Under the pieces are notes generated by a model. It ran no database searches and had not been told where the DNA came from. It saw only the letters and a list, made by a program, of their open reading frames with translations. Shown in pieces: positions 1-9,911 of a DNA stretch of 64,000 nt. A program made the translations under genes and the position numbers. This stretch comes from Strongylocentrotus purpuratus. Its lineage: Eukaryota > Echinodermata > Echinoidea > Camarodonta > Strongylocentrotidae. The DNA is taken from positions 799,597 to 863,596 of the forward strand of contig NW_022145604.1 in assembly GCF_000002235.5 (NCBI RefSeq). The letters run 5' to 3'. How positions within the stretch are numbered: position 1 is the stretch's first letter; each line of letters starts with the position of its first letter.

Positions 1-45
1 GTCGATTGAACATAATTGCCACGGTCTCCATTTAATCAAAGATAG

Positions 46-219
46 TGGCCCGAATTCACAAAAGAGGTTTGTCGACAAACCTAGGTTTATGTGCGTCATA
101 TGACGCGTTTCGACGCGTTTTTACAAACCTTGGTCTGCAAAAACGCGTCGAAACGCGTCATAATTATGACGCACATAAACCTAGGTTTGTCGACAAACCT
201 CCTTTGTGAATTCGGGCCA
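46..219. mobile_element. Near-perfect foldback MITE, 174 bp
   Basis: Two arms of about 76 bp are inverted copies of each other. They begin TGGCCCGAATTCACAAA and end with its complement, with one substitution (AAAGAGG versus AAAGGAGG on folding) and one 3-4 base indel at the ATGACGC centre. The loop is only about 20 bases (near 122-141). Each arm carries its own palindrome, AGGTTTGTCGACAAACCT, so several folded forms are possible. Both sides are flanked by TAG, a possible 3-bp target duplication, though three bases can match by chance. There is no coding capacity, so it would be non-autonomous. The closeness of the arms suggests a recent origin or repeated arm correction. The superfamily is not determined. 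Confidence 0.8.
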
Positions 220-460
220 TAGGGTTATTGTTGGGGTTGGAAGTTTGTTTGAGGTTAGTAATTTAGAATTACATGTAGGTATGGTGTTTGGTTCAGTTTT
301 TAAAAGTAGGCATGGGGGTAGGAGTTCGGTTGGTGTAGAAAACTAACAGCTGAATACTAATTTGTCGCCGAACCCCGTGTTAAGGATTTGGGTTGGGTTA
401 GGTTTTTAGTTCGGCTGTGTTTAGGTTTAGGGTTGGAAAAGTATTAGGCTCAGGCCAGAT
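220..460. repeat. G/T-rich strand-asymmetric tract
   Basis: The plus strand is strongly enriched in G and T, with repeated degenerate words of the GGGTTAGG and GGGTTGG kind (for example near 386-440). It looks like a decayed minisatellite or an expanded TTAGGG-like simple sequence. No ORF or promoter is visible. Confidence 0.4.
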
Positions 461-828
461 GAATACAGTTAGTGTTAGAATTAGCCACGGAGTAGAATTA
501 ATGTCGCCTGAATGATTTTATAAAATCATCTTTATAGTTGTAAAAATATATCCTTTGTGGAACGTCATTCGAATTGTGCACAACAAGCTGGATAGTACTG
601 TAGTTTATTACAGTACATTATCTCAGTACCAGTCTTTTATACTTACAACGGTTATTGGGACATACTAATTATAAAGTGACTGTTGATATTTGCTCGACAT
701 CATTCTGAGCTAAGATTTGCCTCCACTGTGTTTTTAAATTTAGACGAATGACCAGTAGTATGCATTCACCCATTATTTGAAAATTAGTTTTCTGTCTCCG
801 TCGTGTGATATCACAATTTTATAAGGCC
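461..828. other. Noncoding, nothing recognised
   Basis: AT-rich sequence between the G/T-rich tract and the G run at 829. No ORF, RNA gene or repeat was recognised here. Confidence 0.5.
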
Positions 829-1497
829 GGGGGGGGGGGGTGGTTCACAAAGACTAAGATTGACTAAGTTCGACTTAACTATTGTCGGCCGTTCATGCCA
901 CTGGCTGTTTTCACCGTTACACTCTCAATTATGATTTTAGATTCATTTTTTCCTTCAATAATGAACTATCAAAAAGGTAAATTCTGTACATTTGTGACCA
1001 TGATTTGTCCATCCCTTGAGAGACCAATGCCAGTAAATGGTGAGAGCAAACAGTGGCCTGGGCGACCTGCCATAGTTAAATCCAACTTATAGTCGATCTT
1101 AAAGGGATCGTTTAACAATGTTAAATCTGAGATACACAGCGCTACGTGTTATCAGTGTCTGTGATATGGTGTTATATTGAAGCCCTAAAAAAATTGCGCT
1201 TCAAAATGATCAAGAAGTGCCTCAAAAAAGTAAAAATCTTTGAGTGACCGGTTTTACCATACTCGTTTTCCCCAATAGACTGTAGTGTTATGAAAACCGT
1301 CAGGCGAACGGTTTTCAAAATTTGTAATTCCAATCATAAATATCTTGATAATCAGACAGGCGATCGGCTTGTAAAAGTCATGGGGTTCCTGACTAACCTA
1401 AAGGTTTATAATTATCATTGCATCATGAGCTAAATCCAGAATTTTGTTTCAGAATCTGAGACAAAGTTACCGGATCCCTTTAATCTTTCTGAAACAC
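829..1497. mobile_element. Foldback DNA element, family A copy 1, interrupted
   Basis: The left end is a 12-base G run followed by TTCACAAAGACTAAG. The right end is its inverted counterpart (AGTCGATCTTA, then TCTTTCTGAAACAC after an interruption). The inner parts of the arms, near 855-915 and 1040-1098, pair as imperfect inverted repeats around a core holding TTTTTTCCTTCAATAATGAA and CCCTTGAGAGACCA. The same ends and core recur near 50,840-51,174, and part of the core recurs near 21,330. A TTAA-type MITE occupies 1099-1483 and splits the right arm. The stretch 895-1092 is open but is only repeat sequence. Superfamily unknown. Confidence 0.65.
1099..1483. mobile_element. TTAA-flanked MITE, family B copy 1
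   Basis: A 385-bp element bounded by TTAA on both sides, beginning TTAAAGGGATCG and ending CGGATCCCTTTAA, so the outermost bases are inverted repeats. It shares most of its length with 41,990-42,372 and its first ~235 bp with 5241-5475. TTAA target duplication is typical of the piggyBac and Kolobok superfamilies. There is no ORF, so it is a non-autonomous derivative. It lies inside family A copy 1: removing one TTAA and the element rejoins a sequence resembling the uninterrupted arm near 51,140. Confidence 0.8.
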
Positions 1498-2390
1498 TCA
1501 ACTGGAAGGGGAAGGTCACTCCAACAAGAAAACAAGATGGCGTCCTTCATCTATCCAGTGGTTTCATAATTATGTGCGTAATACTTTTGGCGCGCTTCAC
1601 AGACCATGTAGTACCTAATCGTCTGATAAGGACCTACTCACGTACGAAGTGCACGTCCTTCATTGCAATGATCAAATCACCTTCACCGATGGAAACCAGG
1701 CTTCTTCTTATTTGTCCTTGAACACAATGCTATCAATTTGTAATCACCGTATGGACAAGTCATAGAAAAGTTAGAAACATAGTACGTAAAAGGGGCTCTT
1801 TTTCGGGGATTTTCACGCATAAAGAAATATTCGTGGATTTGAAAAAAAGGAATGTTTCGTGAAAGAGCAAGTTCTAAGTAAATAGTCATATTTTCAAGCT
1901 GTACGCACACACCTCAATGAATACAATAATATGCGTAACTTATAGGTTACTTGTTTTGTAAACGTGTACTCTGTAGACTAGATATACACGAATGTTTATA
2001 ACCTCTTTTTCCGCAAAGAAGGGTCTAATTTCGTAGAAAATCTTCTATAAAGTATTTAAAATAGAGGGGTATTTCGACTTCACTTACGCCTATGAATCTA
2101 CATTTACACTATCAGACTTTGGAGGAAAAAAAATCCATAAATAAAAGTCTTTTTGTATTTCTCGTATGTCTTCATAATCACTGACAGTCCAGGAAACGGT
2201 TTGAGGGGATTAAGAGAATGAATGATGGGAACGGAAGTATAACCGAATGTACTTGAGATTTCTTTTTCTTCATTCTCAGTTGATGTTACTTTCATCCGGC
2301 TAGGGTGGTACTTGGATGGGGGGGGGGGGGGGGGGGTGGGACCTGCCTCAAATCAAATGCCAAATTGAAAATGTTAAACACGTAAGAAAA
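1498..2390. other. Noncoding with G run
   Basis: Mostly unique-looking AT-rich sequence. It includes a run of about 18 G near 2318-2336. A 63-codon minus-strand ATG reading frame (2295 to 2104) has no recognisable domain and no splice context that I trust. No gene is called. Confidence 0.5.
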
Positions 2391-2394
2391 TGTA

Positions 2395-2540
2395 AGAAGG
2401 CGACAGAGACAAAGAGCTTCCCTGCTTTAGCATAGCTGCCATTACGGCGCTCTAGCATTTCAAGGAATAAAATCCTGCCAGGTACCCATTTACATCACCT
2501 GGGTTGAGTGTGGCAAATGTAGATCAATTTCTTGCCAAAG
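2395..2540 (-). mobile_element. tRNA-derived SINE body, headless
   Basis: On the minus strand this carries the SINE core CAGGTGATGTAAATGGGTAC followed by CTGGCAGGATT, then a GCGCCGTAATGG segment. The order matches the copies at 11,551 and 51,500. The tRNA-like head is missing or too diverged, so this is a truncated copy. Assignment rests on the shared GGGTACCTGG core. Confidence 0.6.
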
Positions 2541-3544
2541 AACATTAGTGAGGATATGATGGGATACGTGGCTAGACCGCTAGAATCATCTGTTCAAAAA
2601 GCCAAACCATTTCTAGGTACAGGTAAGATCGATCGAGAGGTTATAAGCTGTCAAGAGCAGTCTCCTAGCTACCTTCTTCTTGGTCCACAGTAGAAAGGAG
2701 TGGGCGTTTAAAATGCATGTATTTTTTACCATCGCAAAATAATCCCAGCTTGAAACGCCAAAGGTTAATTATTCTTGTTACCTTAACGGCAATACTTTTG
2801 AATGAGTTTTGCCTGGATATGGTATATTGGCTGTTCCACGCCCAAAGCCAGATATAAAAACTAAACAGACTTTACCATTATTTCCCTATCGTTATGAAGC
2901 AATTCTTTATAATGTGAAGCTTGGCTAAAATATATTTCAGAACGAGAAGGGCGTTAGCTACCTGTTAAAGTGTATGGGTTAACGCCTTTCTGGCTCTAAA
3001 CAGACCTAATGTCGATCGTGTCCCAGTTATGGGATTTAATCAAGTCTAATGGCCTTATAACGACGGCATTTACTCAAATTACCAACATTTACCCGGGCCT
3101 TATCAAAGCTATTTTCATGAAAAAATAATTAACCCTGGCTTCTATCATCGAGCAGGCACAGGTGTATCCATTATTCACTTTGTAATTAAAGGACATAGAA
3201 GAGAAGCCAAAGGGTTGGAGGACAAAGACCTGCCAGCCAAGCAGTCAGGTAAGGTAGAACTTGCATCATGCCTTGTGGATTGGAAGAGAAAAGGGCATTC
3301 TAGGGCGACCTGAAGAGAGAGATCAAAAGATTTTCCGCCTTTCTACTCGCATGATGGAGCCACACGTTCAGCCCTACCCTCCCTGGAGCAAAGAAACCAA
3401 GTCAGGGGTGGAAGAAAGGAAAAGTCAATCTCCGTGGTCTGACGGGGAATTTCTCCCGAGACGGGAGGGTTTAAATCTCATGAATGTGTATTATCACACA
3501 CCCTACGAATCCATCCTCGGTTAGATGTAGACAAGGTAACTAGA
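2541..3544. other. Noncoding, nothing recognised
   Basis: Unique-looking sequence. The plus-strand open stretch 3261-3524 starts at TTG and has no family resemblance. No RNA gene or repeat is visible. Confidence 0.45.
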
Positions 3545-3745
3545 AAGGGGAGGGAGAAATAGATGGAGCGAGAAAGAGAGACAGAAATAGAAACAGAGAG
3601 ACAGAGAGACAGAGTGAGGGAGAGAGGGAAAGAGGGGGAGGAAAGAAATAGACGGTAATGTGTGCGTGTGTGTGTGTGTGTTTGAGAGAGATAAGTTTAA
3701 TGAGACGGCAGAGAATACAAATCAAATCAAATCAAATCAAATTAA
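3545..3745. repeat. GA/GT microsatellites and (AAATC)n run
   Basis: A purine-rich GA tract (about 3545-3640) is followed by GTGTGTGT (3660-3682) and then AAATC repeats (about 3720-3745). AAATC repeats also end the LINE fragment at 47,150-47,175, so the run may be a retroposon tail, but no element body is recognised next to it. Confidence 0.7.
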
Positions 3746-3966
3746 TTTATTTAAATAATATTCTCATTATTGAATTACCATCAAATTATAAGAGTAAAAA
3801 GAAGAAAGAAAACTAATACATTTTAGCAGTCCAATATGCTAGCATCTAAACATATACGAAACCAAAAAGAATACTGCAACCGTTTAATAATTTTAAGAAA
3901 AAAATGAAGCGAAGAGGAATCAAGACAAAAGCAAAGATATAATAAAAGAGAGAGTCAGACAGAGAC

Positions 3967-3968
<2 letters not shown>

Positions 3969-4056
<88 letters not shown>

Positions 4057-4090
4057 GAGGGAGGGGGGGGGGGAGAGAGATAGAGACGGG
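3969..4090. repeat. Compound microsatellite (TA)n(GA)n(G)n
   Basis: About 22 TA units (3970-4014) run into about 15 GA units and then nearly pure G with occasional A to about 4073, followed by more GA. The G part could form quadruplexes. The minus-strand reading frames across it are artefacts of the repeat. Confidence 0.9.
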
Positions 4091-4438
4091 GAGGGGGAAC
4101 ATATTAAGAAAGTGAAGGAAAATTTGCAAGGTAAGTTTCTGAATCTAACTCTTGAAAATTTGTATTTGCTCATGATACTGGTATTATCGATTCAAATACG
4201 GCCATAGAACATTCTTCAGTATGGCTTAAAGAAAACAGGAACTATCATGATGATTATATCCCGATAATACTAACATTAATCATGCATGACCGGATTCCAA
4301 ATTAATTCTATTGAATAGGGCGATTATGAACATCGTAATTAAGTTGATGACTCTTATATTGGCGCCGAATCTTAAATATCTCTGAATATACATGTAGCAC
4401 GACTATCTTGAGAGAAACTATAAGAGAAGAAAAATATG

Positions 4439-5186
4439 CGATTGATTAGATCACTAATCAGTATGGAAAGAAGATAAAGTGCGGGATTGTCGAATACAAT
4501 TTTGTTTAATCATTTTTTTAAATTCATTTTTCATAAATGAATGTATCATTCGTAGATGTATTATCAGCCATGAATCAATTGACATAGATTTGCCTTTTAA
4601 TTCCTAGAAAAGGGCTTGAATTGTTAATGTCTTAATCTTTGCTGTTCAAAATGGCAAACATTATCTGGTTACAACGTTTTTTCATGTGTGGTGAATATTT
4701 CAAGGTGCTTGAAAAAAGTTTAAGAAGTTGATGATGTTTCACATTTTTCGTTAATTAATTAGAAACATTTCTGTTGATTCCATAAGTATTCTTTTCTCAA
4801 TTAATTATATTGAATGGGGCGATTGATTAGATCACTAATCAGTATGGAAAGAAGATAAAGTGCGGGATTGTCGAATACAATTTTGTTTAATTATTTTTTT
4901 TAAATTCATTTTTCATAAATGAATGTATCATTTGTAGATTTATTATCAGCCATGAATCAATTGACATAGATTTGCCTTTTAATTCCTAGAAAAGGGCTTG
5001 AATTGTTAATGTCTTAATCTTTGCTGTTCAAAATGGCAAACATTATCTGGTTACAAAGTTTTTTCATGTGTGGTGAATATTTCAAGGTGCTTGAAAAATG
5101 TTGAAGAAGTTGATGGTGTTTCACATTTTTCGTTAATTAATTGGAAACATTTCTGTTGACTCCATAAGTATTCTTTTTTATCAATT
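4439..5186. repeat. Direct tandem duplication, 380-bp period
   Basis: Two adjacent copies, 4439-4805 and 4819-5186, are nearly identical over about 365 bp. Both start GCGATTGATTAGATCACTAA and end just after CCATAAGTATTCTTT. Differences are scattered single bases and small indels, so the duplication is fairly young. No coding potential is evident in either unit. The boundary sequence near 4805-4818 (ATTGAATGGGGCG) resembles ATTGAATAGGGCG near 4312, hinting at a junction by short homology. Confidence 0.85.
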
Positions 5187-5240
5187 AAAATGTATTTCCC
5201 CCGCAGAAATGCTAAACATCCATCTTCTTTATACTCTCCC

Positions 5241-5475
5241 TTAAAGGCATCGTTTAACAATGTTAAATCTGAGATGCATGGCCCTATGTGTTATCAGTGT
5301 CTGTGATATGGTGTAATATTGAAGCCCTAAACGCTTCAAATTGATCACGAAGTGCCTCAAAAAAGTTAAAATCTTTGGGTGAACGATTTTACCATATTCA
5401 TTTTCCCCCGAATCCCGATAGACTGTTAGTGTAACAAAAACCGTTAGGAAAACGAATTTTGAAATTTCGATCACT
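5241..5475. mobile_element. TTAA MITE, family B copy 2 (truncated)
   Basis: Begins TTAAAGGCATCGTTTAACAA and follows family B copy 1 through the GTGTTATCAGTGTCTGTGAT segment and the AACCGTTAGG segment. It lacks the distal part containing GATAATCAGACAGGCGATCG. The 3' boundary is approximate. It lies about 55 bp past the 380-bp tandem duplication. Confidence 0.7.
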
Positions 5476-5714
5476 AATGCATGGTATTTAATATCATGGT
5501 GTTTTAATGACGTACTTGTCAGTAATCATTATCATAATAAAGCACTAGTGAGACCCCACTATCAGGATATGGGTTTACACATCTAATATAGACTTCTGAA
5601 TGGGGTCAGCAGCTGTTTCATAACCAAATATTACGGATTAATCTTCGTCTTTTACCCGGCCCCCCCCCCCACTCAGTGTTATTTAGCGTACGCATATGCG
5701 TGTTCCAAGCGACC

Positions 5715-5875
5715 ACCCCCCCCCCTTTTCAGTAAAAGTCCGATGTGTAAAGTCAATACGGGTCGACCTTTTTCTTTTGTTATACGAGACTTTTTCAGCA
5801 GCCCCCCCCCCCCTTTTCAGCAAAAGTCCGGTGTGTAAAGTCAATACGGGTCGACCTTTTTCTTTTGTTACGAAA
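5715..5875. repeat. Direct duplication, 88-bp period, with C runs
   Basis: Two copies of a unit begin with a C run, then TTTTCAGTAAAAGTCC (or TTTTCAGCAAAAGTCC), and run through GTCAATACGGGTCGACC to TTTTGTTA. TTTTCAG occurs at 5726 and again at 5814. Only a few bases differ. The open stretch 5696-5887 is repeat-derived and is not called as a gene. Confidence 0.85.
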
Positions 5876-6648
5876 AGGACATTTTGATAACATGCATGGA
5901 GTCCGTCCGTTCTCGGAGTGGGGGGGGGGGGGGGCAGGGTCTTTTATAATCTATAGTAAATAACACTCTTTAATGATATGTTTGTTGAATAACATAAGCC
6001 AGCATATTCGTATTTATCATTTTAGAAATCATAGTATATACCTGAGGCACACACCCTAAACAGCAGTAACGTAGCTCTAGAAAACGCGGTGTTCTTTTCA
6101 AGATATCATTTATTTTTTACCTGAAATGGGTCAGCAGTTGGCTTCGTAAGGCAAGAAAATCTCCTCTGAAAGTGACACCCAATCCTAAACCTTTGCTTTC
6201 ATCATGCGTGTTCGACTATTATAAGAATCCAGAACGGTAAACAAGGAGGCGGAACCAGGATTGTTTAAGAAGGGATGGGTGAGGGGGTAAAGAGTTCCCG
6301 ACACTAATATTTCCCAGGAACATTATGTGAAGAGGGGGGGGGGGGGGGGGGGGTGATAAATAAATTATTCCCATAGAATCTAAAATTTATCAATTTTAGT
6401 CATTTATACTTTTGGGGAGACTGCATTATCAGGGGAGGGGGGGGGGGCGATCATCTAGGCGCCCTCTGGATCAGCCTAGTATGTAACCTATATCCAACCT
6501 AATATTCTGGCATAACTCATCACCACCTCTCCTCGTTCGAGGTATTCGGGAATCATCTTTCGCTGCGACTAGAGGCGGGGGTAATCAAAGATGAAAATCA
6601 TCTGATGAAAATTCCACGGACAGACACAGCGAATTTCAGGCTTGTACA
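5876..6648. other. Noncoding with several long G runs
   Basis: Contains G runs near 5921-5934, 6333-6352 and 6436-6447 in otherwise AT-rich sequence. No gene, RNA or inverted repeat recognised. Confidence 0.5.
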
Positions 6649-7324
6649 TACAGAGTGAGTCAAAAAAAAGTTTACACCTAGACAATTGCTAATTATTTAA
6701 AAAATCATTTATGAACAGTAAATTATTATACATCTTATGGAAGAGTGTTTTATCCCAAATCATTTGGTACCATTTTAGTGTGGTATGTGTTCACGCTTGG
6801 ATGAACACGAGGCATTGTTTGCGAGAGTGCAAAAATCGACTTGCGCCAAAGTTGCTTATGTGATGTTTGAATAAAACAATTTGGATTTGGATATTATTTC
6901 GGTCTTTGCAGATCCAAATAACATCCCTAATAAAATTAATCATGCCACACATATCAAATATCGAATATCAAATATCAACGAACATTTGTGCGCGTGTGTG
7001 TGGGTAGTGTGACTTTGCCCTTTGCAAAAAGCATATGCAATGCATTTCATTTGATACATTTAATACATTCTCTCACTCCACTAATCCCAACATACAATGT
7101 AATACATACTGTACGCATCACTTTGGCGCAAGTCGATTTTTGCACTCTCGCAAACAATGCCTCGCGTTCATCCAAGCGTGAACACATACAAAAACAAAAA
7201 TGATACCAAATGATTTGGGATAAAACACTCTTTCATAAGATGTATAATAATTTACTGTTCATAGATGAATTTTAAAATAATTAGCAATTTTCTAGGTGTA
7301 AACTTTTGTTTGACCCACACGGTA
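6649..7324. mobile_element. Long-armed foldback MITE, Tc1/mariner-like ends
   Basis: A 676-bp element with arms of about 200 bp (6649-6851 and 7121-7324) that are inverted copies at high identity. The left end reads TACAGAGTGAGTCAAA and the right end, on its complement, TACCGTGTGGGTCAAA. Outer TA dinucleotides fit the TA target of Tc1/mariner elements. The loop of about 270 bp carries no transposase. The arms hold the words TTTGCACTCTCG and GTTCATCCAAGCGTG in inverted order. The 71-codon open stretch inside (6988-7203) spans loop and right arm and is not a gene. Confidence 0.8.
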
Positions 7325-8194
7325 TAGGGACGTGAGTGGACAGAGATGATGGTGGACGAAGCCGAGATAATTCCGCCACGTAATCAAATCAGATATTACA
7401 GTTTAGCTGGGGACATTATCAAGATGACCGCCTGACCAGAGCTTTGCTTGGACATGTCCAAATATTAAAGCAATATGAAACATGATTTATGTTCATTACT
7501 CACTAAACCGCTGTCATGTCGAAGTTTGAGTTTTATAATCAATATCGGACTTTCTTATTCATATTATAAATGTAAATTACTTTGAATATATGTTTGTTAA
7601 TTTGTTGCAAATGAAGATCAATAAAATCCCTACAAATAAAAAATAAAAAAATAAAAGAATTATGCCGGACTTGGGTTGACTTGGCCTCTTGTACAAATGT
7701 AAAACACACTTCTATAAACAAATGAAAGAAACATAATTATATGCAATGGTTTCGTAGTGATCAATTTCGTGTAAGTATTTTGATAACGCGGAACTGCTTT
7801 CTATATGCATTTTTTATGTTTATGCATATTTGAGAACATTCATGTATTGAAAGATGTAGAGGAAAACAAACATCGATTATAAACATAAAATGCACTATCT
7901 TTTTTTATTTGTTTTTATTTTATTTGTGAGCTACTTATCGCATTAGGAACGTGTATCTAGTTTACCCACCCCCGATAAAATGTATCAAGACTGTTTTGTA
8001 TATTTCCACCTCGCTTACATCACAAGGCTAGAACAAAATTGTCTGTTATTTGCAGTGGGCAAATCGGGAAGGGGGGGGGGGGGCTCCAAGGGGTATTTAG
8101 TAGTGTAGTTCAAGATTTCAAATGGTACTGATTTGTGGATTTAGGGTATTTCAATCGGAATTGAAATTGAAATTGAAATTAAAGTCAAGCCTTT
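7325..8194. other. Noncoding; G run near 8071
   Basis: AT-rich, unique-looking. A G run lies near 8071-8083 and a short GAAATT repeat near 8157-8182. No gene recognised. Confidence 0.5.
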
Positions 8195-8214
8195 TTTTAC
8201 CAATTCGGATTTTT

Positions 8215-8220
8215 TTTATT
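8215..8220 (-). promoter_or_regulatory. Possible poly(A) signal AATAAA
   Basis: AATAAA on the minus strand about 100 bp past the stop codon at 8322-8324, immediately followed by an A-rich run. It could serve the candidate exon above or mark a retroposon tail. Confidence 0.3.
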
Positions 8221-8321
8221 TCACTGGTAAAACTTTACAAATCAATCAATCAATCACAAACTAAGCAATCATAGTGATATACAGTTACAGAAGTGGTAGA
8301 ATAATTAGTTTCCTAGCATCT

Positions 8322-8488
8322 TTAGTTGGGTAAGTTAATGGGACCAAGGTATTTGATAAATGCATGTATGGTTTGAAAGGGATGACAATAACACGACAAA
8401 TGTGTAATGGCTTGAGTGTAACCAGCATTATTGAACTTCAGACGAACATATTTGAGTCTGTTACGTATATTATGACGCAGTAAACGAC
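8322..8488 (-). CDS. Candidate terminal coding exon (unrecognised)
   Basis: On the minus strand a textbook 3' splice site, branch-like TCCTAAC plus a pyrimidine tract ending TTTTTTCAG, precedes an open frame of about 54 codons. After a split first codon it reads RLLRHNIRNRLKYVRLKFNN and ends KYLGPINLPN then TAA. It has no ATG, so it would be the last exon of a spliced gene. The 3' flank holds AATAAA (minus strand, 8215-8220) beside an A run, which fits a poly(A) site. I do not recognise the protein and found no convincing upstream exon. It may instead be the end of a retroposon. The signals are seen directly; the gene is inference. Confidence 0.3.
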
Positions 8489-8550
8489 CTGAAAAAATAG
8501 AAAAAGGTTAGGATAAGAAGAAATTTATTCCTTTTTTGTTATAAGACATA

Positions 8551-8785
8551 CCCCCTGTCCACACACAACATTTTCCGTGACTAATCATGATTAGCTATAC
8601 CGTTTCGCGATAGTGATACCGTTTCGCGATAGTTTTACGACCAAAATTGTAGGTGTGGACGCTCACTAACGATACGTCGTATAACGAAACTAGTCTAACG
8701 AAACGCAGGTTTGGGCATCGTTTCGAACTGAAACTCGATAAAGAATCACGCCTAATCACGGAAAATGTTGTGTGTGGACAGGGGG
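8551..8785. mobile_element. MITE with 30-bp perfect terminal inverted repeats
   Basis: The left end CCCCCTGTCCACACACAACA and ten further bases (to 8580) are repeated exactly in inverted form at the right end (to 8785). Inside are the words TTTCGCGATAG (twice) and ACGATACGTCGTATA. No target duplication is obvious and there is no ORF. The superfamily is not assigned. Confidence 0.7.
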
Positions 8786-8820
8786 AGTGTAACTAGTGTA
8801 ACTAACTGGGCGGGGCTTAA

Positions 8821-9040
8821 CGTGACCTCGAGCGAAATGAGACCAGACCTCTTATCACTATCGCGAAACTCTATAAAGAATCACGGAAAATGTTGTGTGT
8901 GGACAGGGGGCATTTTATACGATGATTCTTTAGTGACGACGTTTCTTGTGTGTGGACATCCTGGAATTTATACGATGATTCTTTATACGACGTATCGTTA
9001 TAGAGTTTCGGGATAAATTGTTTTGTGTGTGGACACGCTG
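8821..9040. repeat. Iterated MITE ends (three more copies of GTGTGTGGACA)
   Basis: The right-end word GTGTGTGGACA of the preceding MITE occurs at 8770, 8895, 8948 and 9025, and its complement at 8556. Between them TTTATACGATGATTCTTTA occurs twice (near 8914 and 8968). The segment 8879-8910 is a full copy of the right end with ACAGGGGG. This looks like partial tandem repetition or repeated insertion of related ends, not a simple satellite. Confidence 0.65.
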
Positions 9041-9680
9041 TAAAACATGCAAAGCGTACAACCGTAATCTTTTTTATTCTTATCTATTTATTTTGGAGAC
9101 GGCTTATCTCTGCATTGTGTAGCTGGGACTTTGAAATAATGTCAGTGTTTATAAAAAAAGAAGAAAAAAAAGAAGAAGCCTGATTTAAAATTGACATTAA
9201 ACCGGATCGCCGAATTGGTTTTTTATTGCTTTCTTATTGGGGCCGTCCCTTTGTGTAGAGTTCTGAAAGAATTACTAGATGAAATTAAATTTGTCGAAAT
9301 AGGCCTAACAGCGGGGAGTTGTCACTACGCGCTGAATTAACCTACTTTGTATATGACGTGGGTTCCAATGAGCGAACGTATATACATGATATAGTGCTTC
9401 CTGCAGCCGATCCAGTTTTAAATTAATACCTGATTTGTACCTGCTGCGGCCTTTAATATTGAGTTCAGATTCGATTGTGGTTCATTTGGAACAGGTCCAA
9501 AATGAAGGCCCTTCAATGTGACCTTACACTGGGTCTACGCCATCGTATTGGTCAGAGGGAATACTTACTTCTATAGGGTGTGATATGTATTTGAACGTTA
9601 AAAACGTCAGGCACTATACATTGAACATTCTTCTTCTTCTTCTGCCTGCTTCAAATTGACTGAAGATTCTTGCAAACTAT
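9041..9680. other. Noncoding 3' flank of tRNA-Lys
   Basis: No gene recognised. A good donor-like GTAAGTAT lies on the minus strand near 9562-9569, but the sequence before it lacks a useful reading frame. Confidence 0.4.
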
Positions 9681-9685
9681 AAAAA
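9681..9685 (-). terminator. Pol III terminator of tRNA-Lys
   Basis: Five T on the minus strand, nine bases past the 3' end of the tRNA, the usual RNA polymerase III stop signal. Confidence 0.75.
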
Positions 9686-9694
9686 GGGTACTCC

Positions 9695-9767
9695 CGCCCG
9701 ATAAGGGACTTGAACCCGCGACCCTCTGATTAAAAGTCAGATGCTCTACCGACTGAGCTAACCGGGC
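9695..9767 (-). tRNA. tRNA-Lys (anticodon TTT)
   Basis: A 73-base minus-strand cloverleaf. The acceptor GCCCGGT pairs with ATCGGGC (one G-U pair), the D arm is GCTC/GAGC, and the anticodon stem TCTGA/TCAGA holds loop CTTTTAA, giving anticodon TTT for codon AAA (and AAG by wobble). The T arm GCGGG/CCCTT has one C-T mismatch and one G-T pair. Box A (TAGCTCAGTCGG) and box B (GGTTCAAGTCC) are intact, and there is no intron. A T5 terminator follows. The T-stem mismatch leaves a small chance that it is a tRNA pseudogene. Confidence 0.88.
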
Positions 9768-9911
9768 TTCGGTAACATTGCAAAGTGGTATCCAAGACAC
9801 GTACATTTCATCACCATACGGATACCGAAAGCTGAGGGGGGGGGGGGGGGGATAAGAAGAAGGTTTAAATAAAGTAAAAGCAAGTAGGTCTACTCAAGAT
9901 TGTTGCAACTC

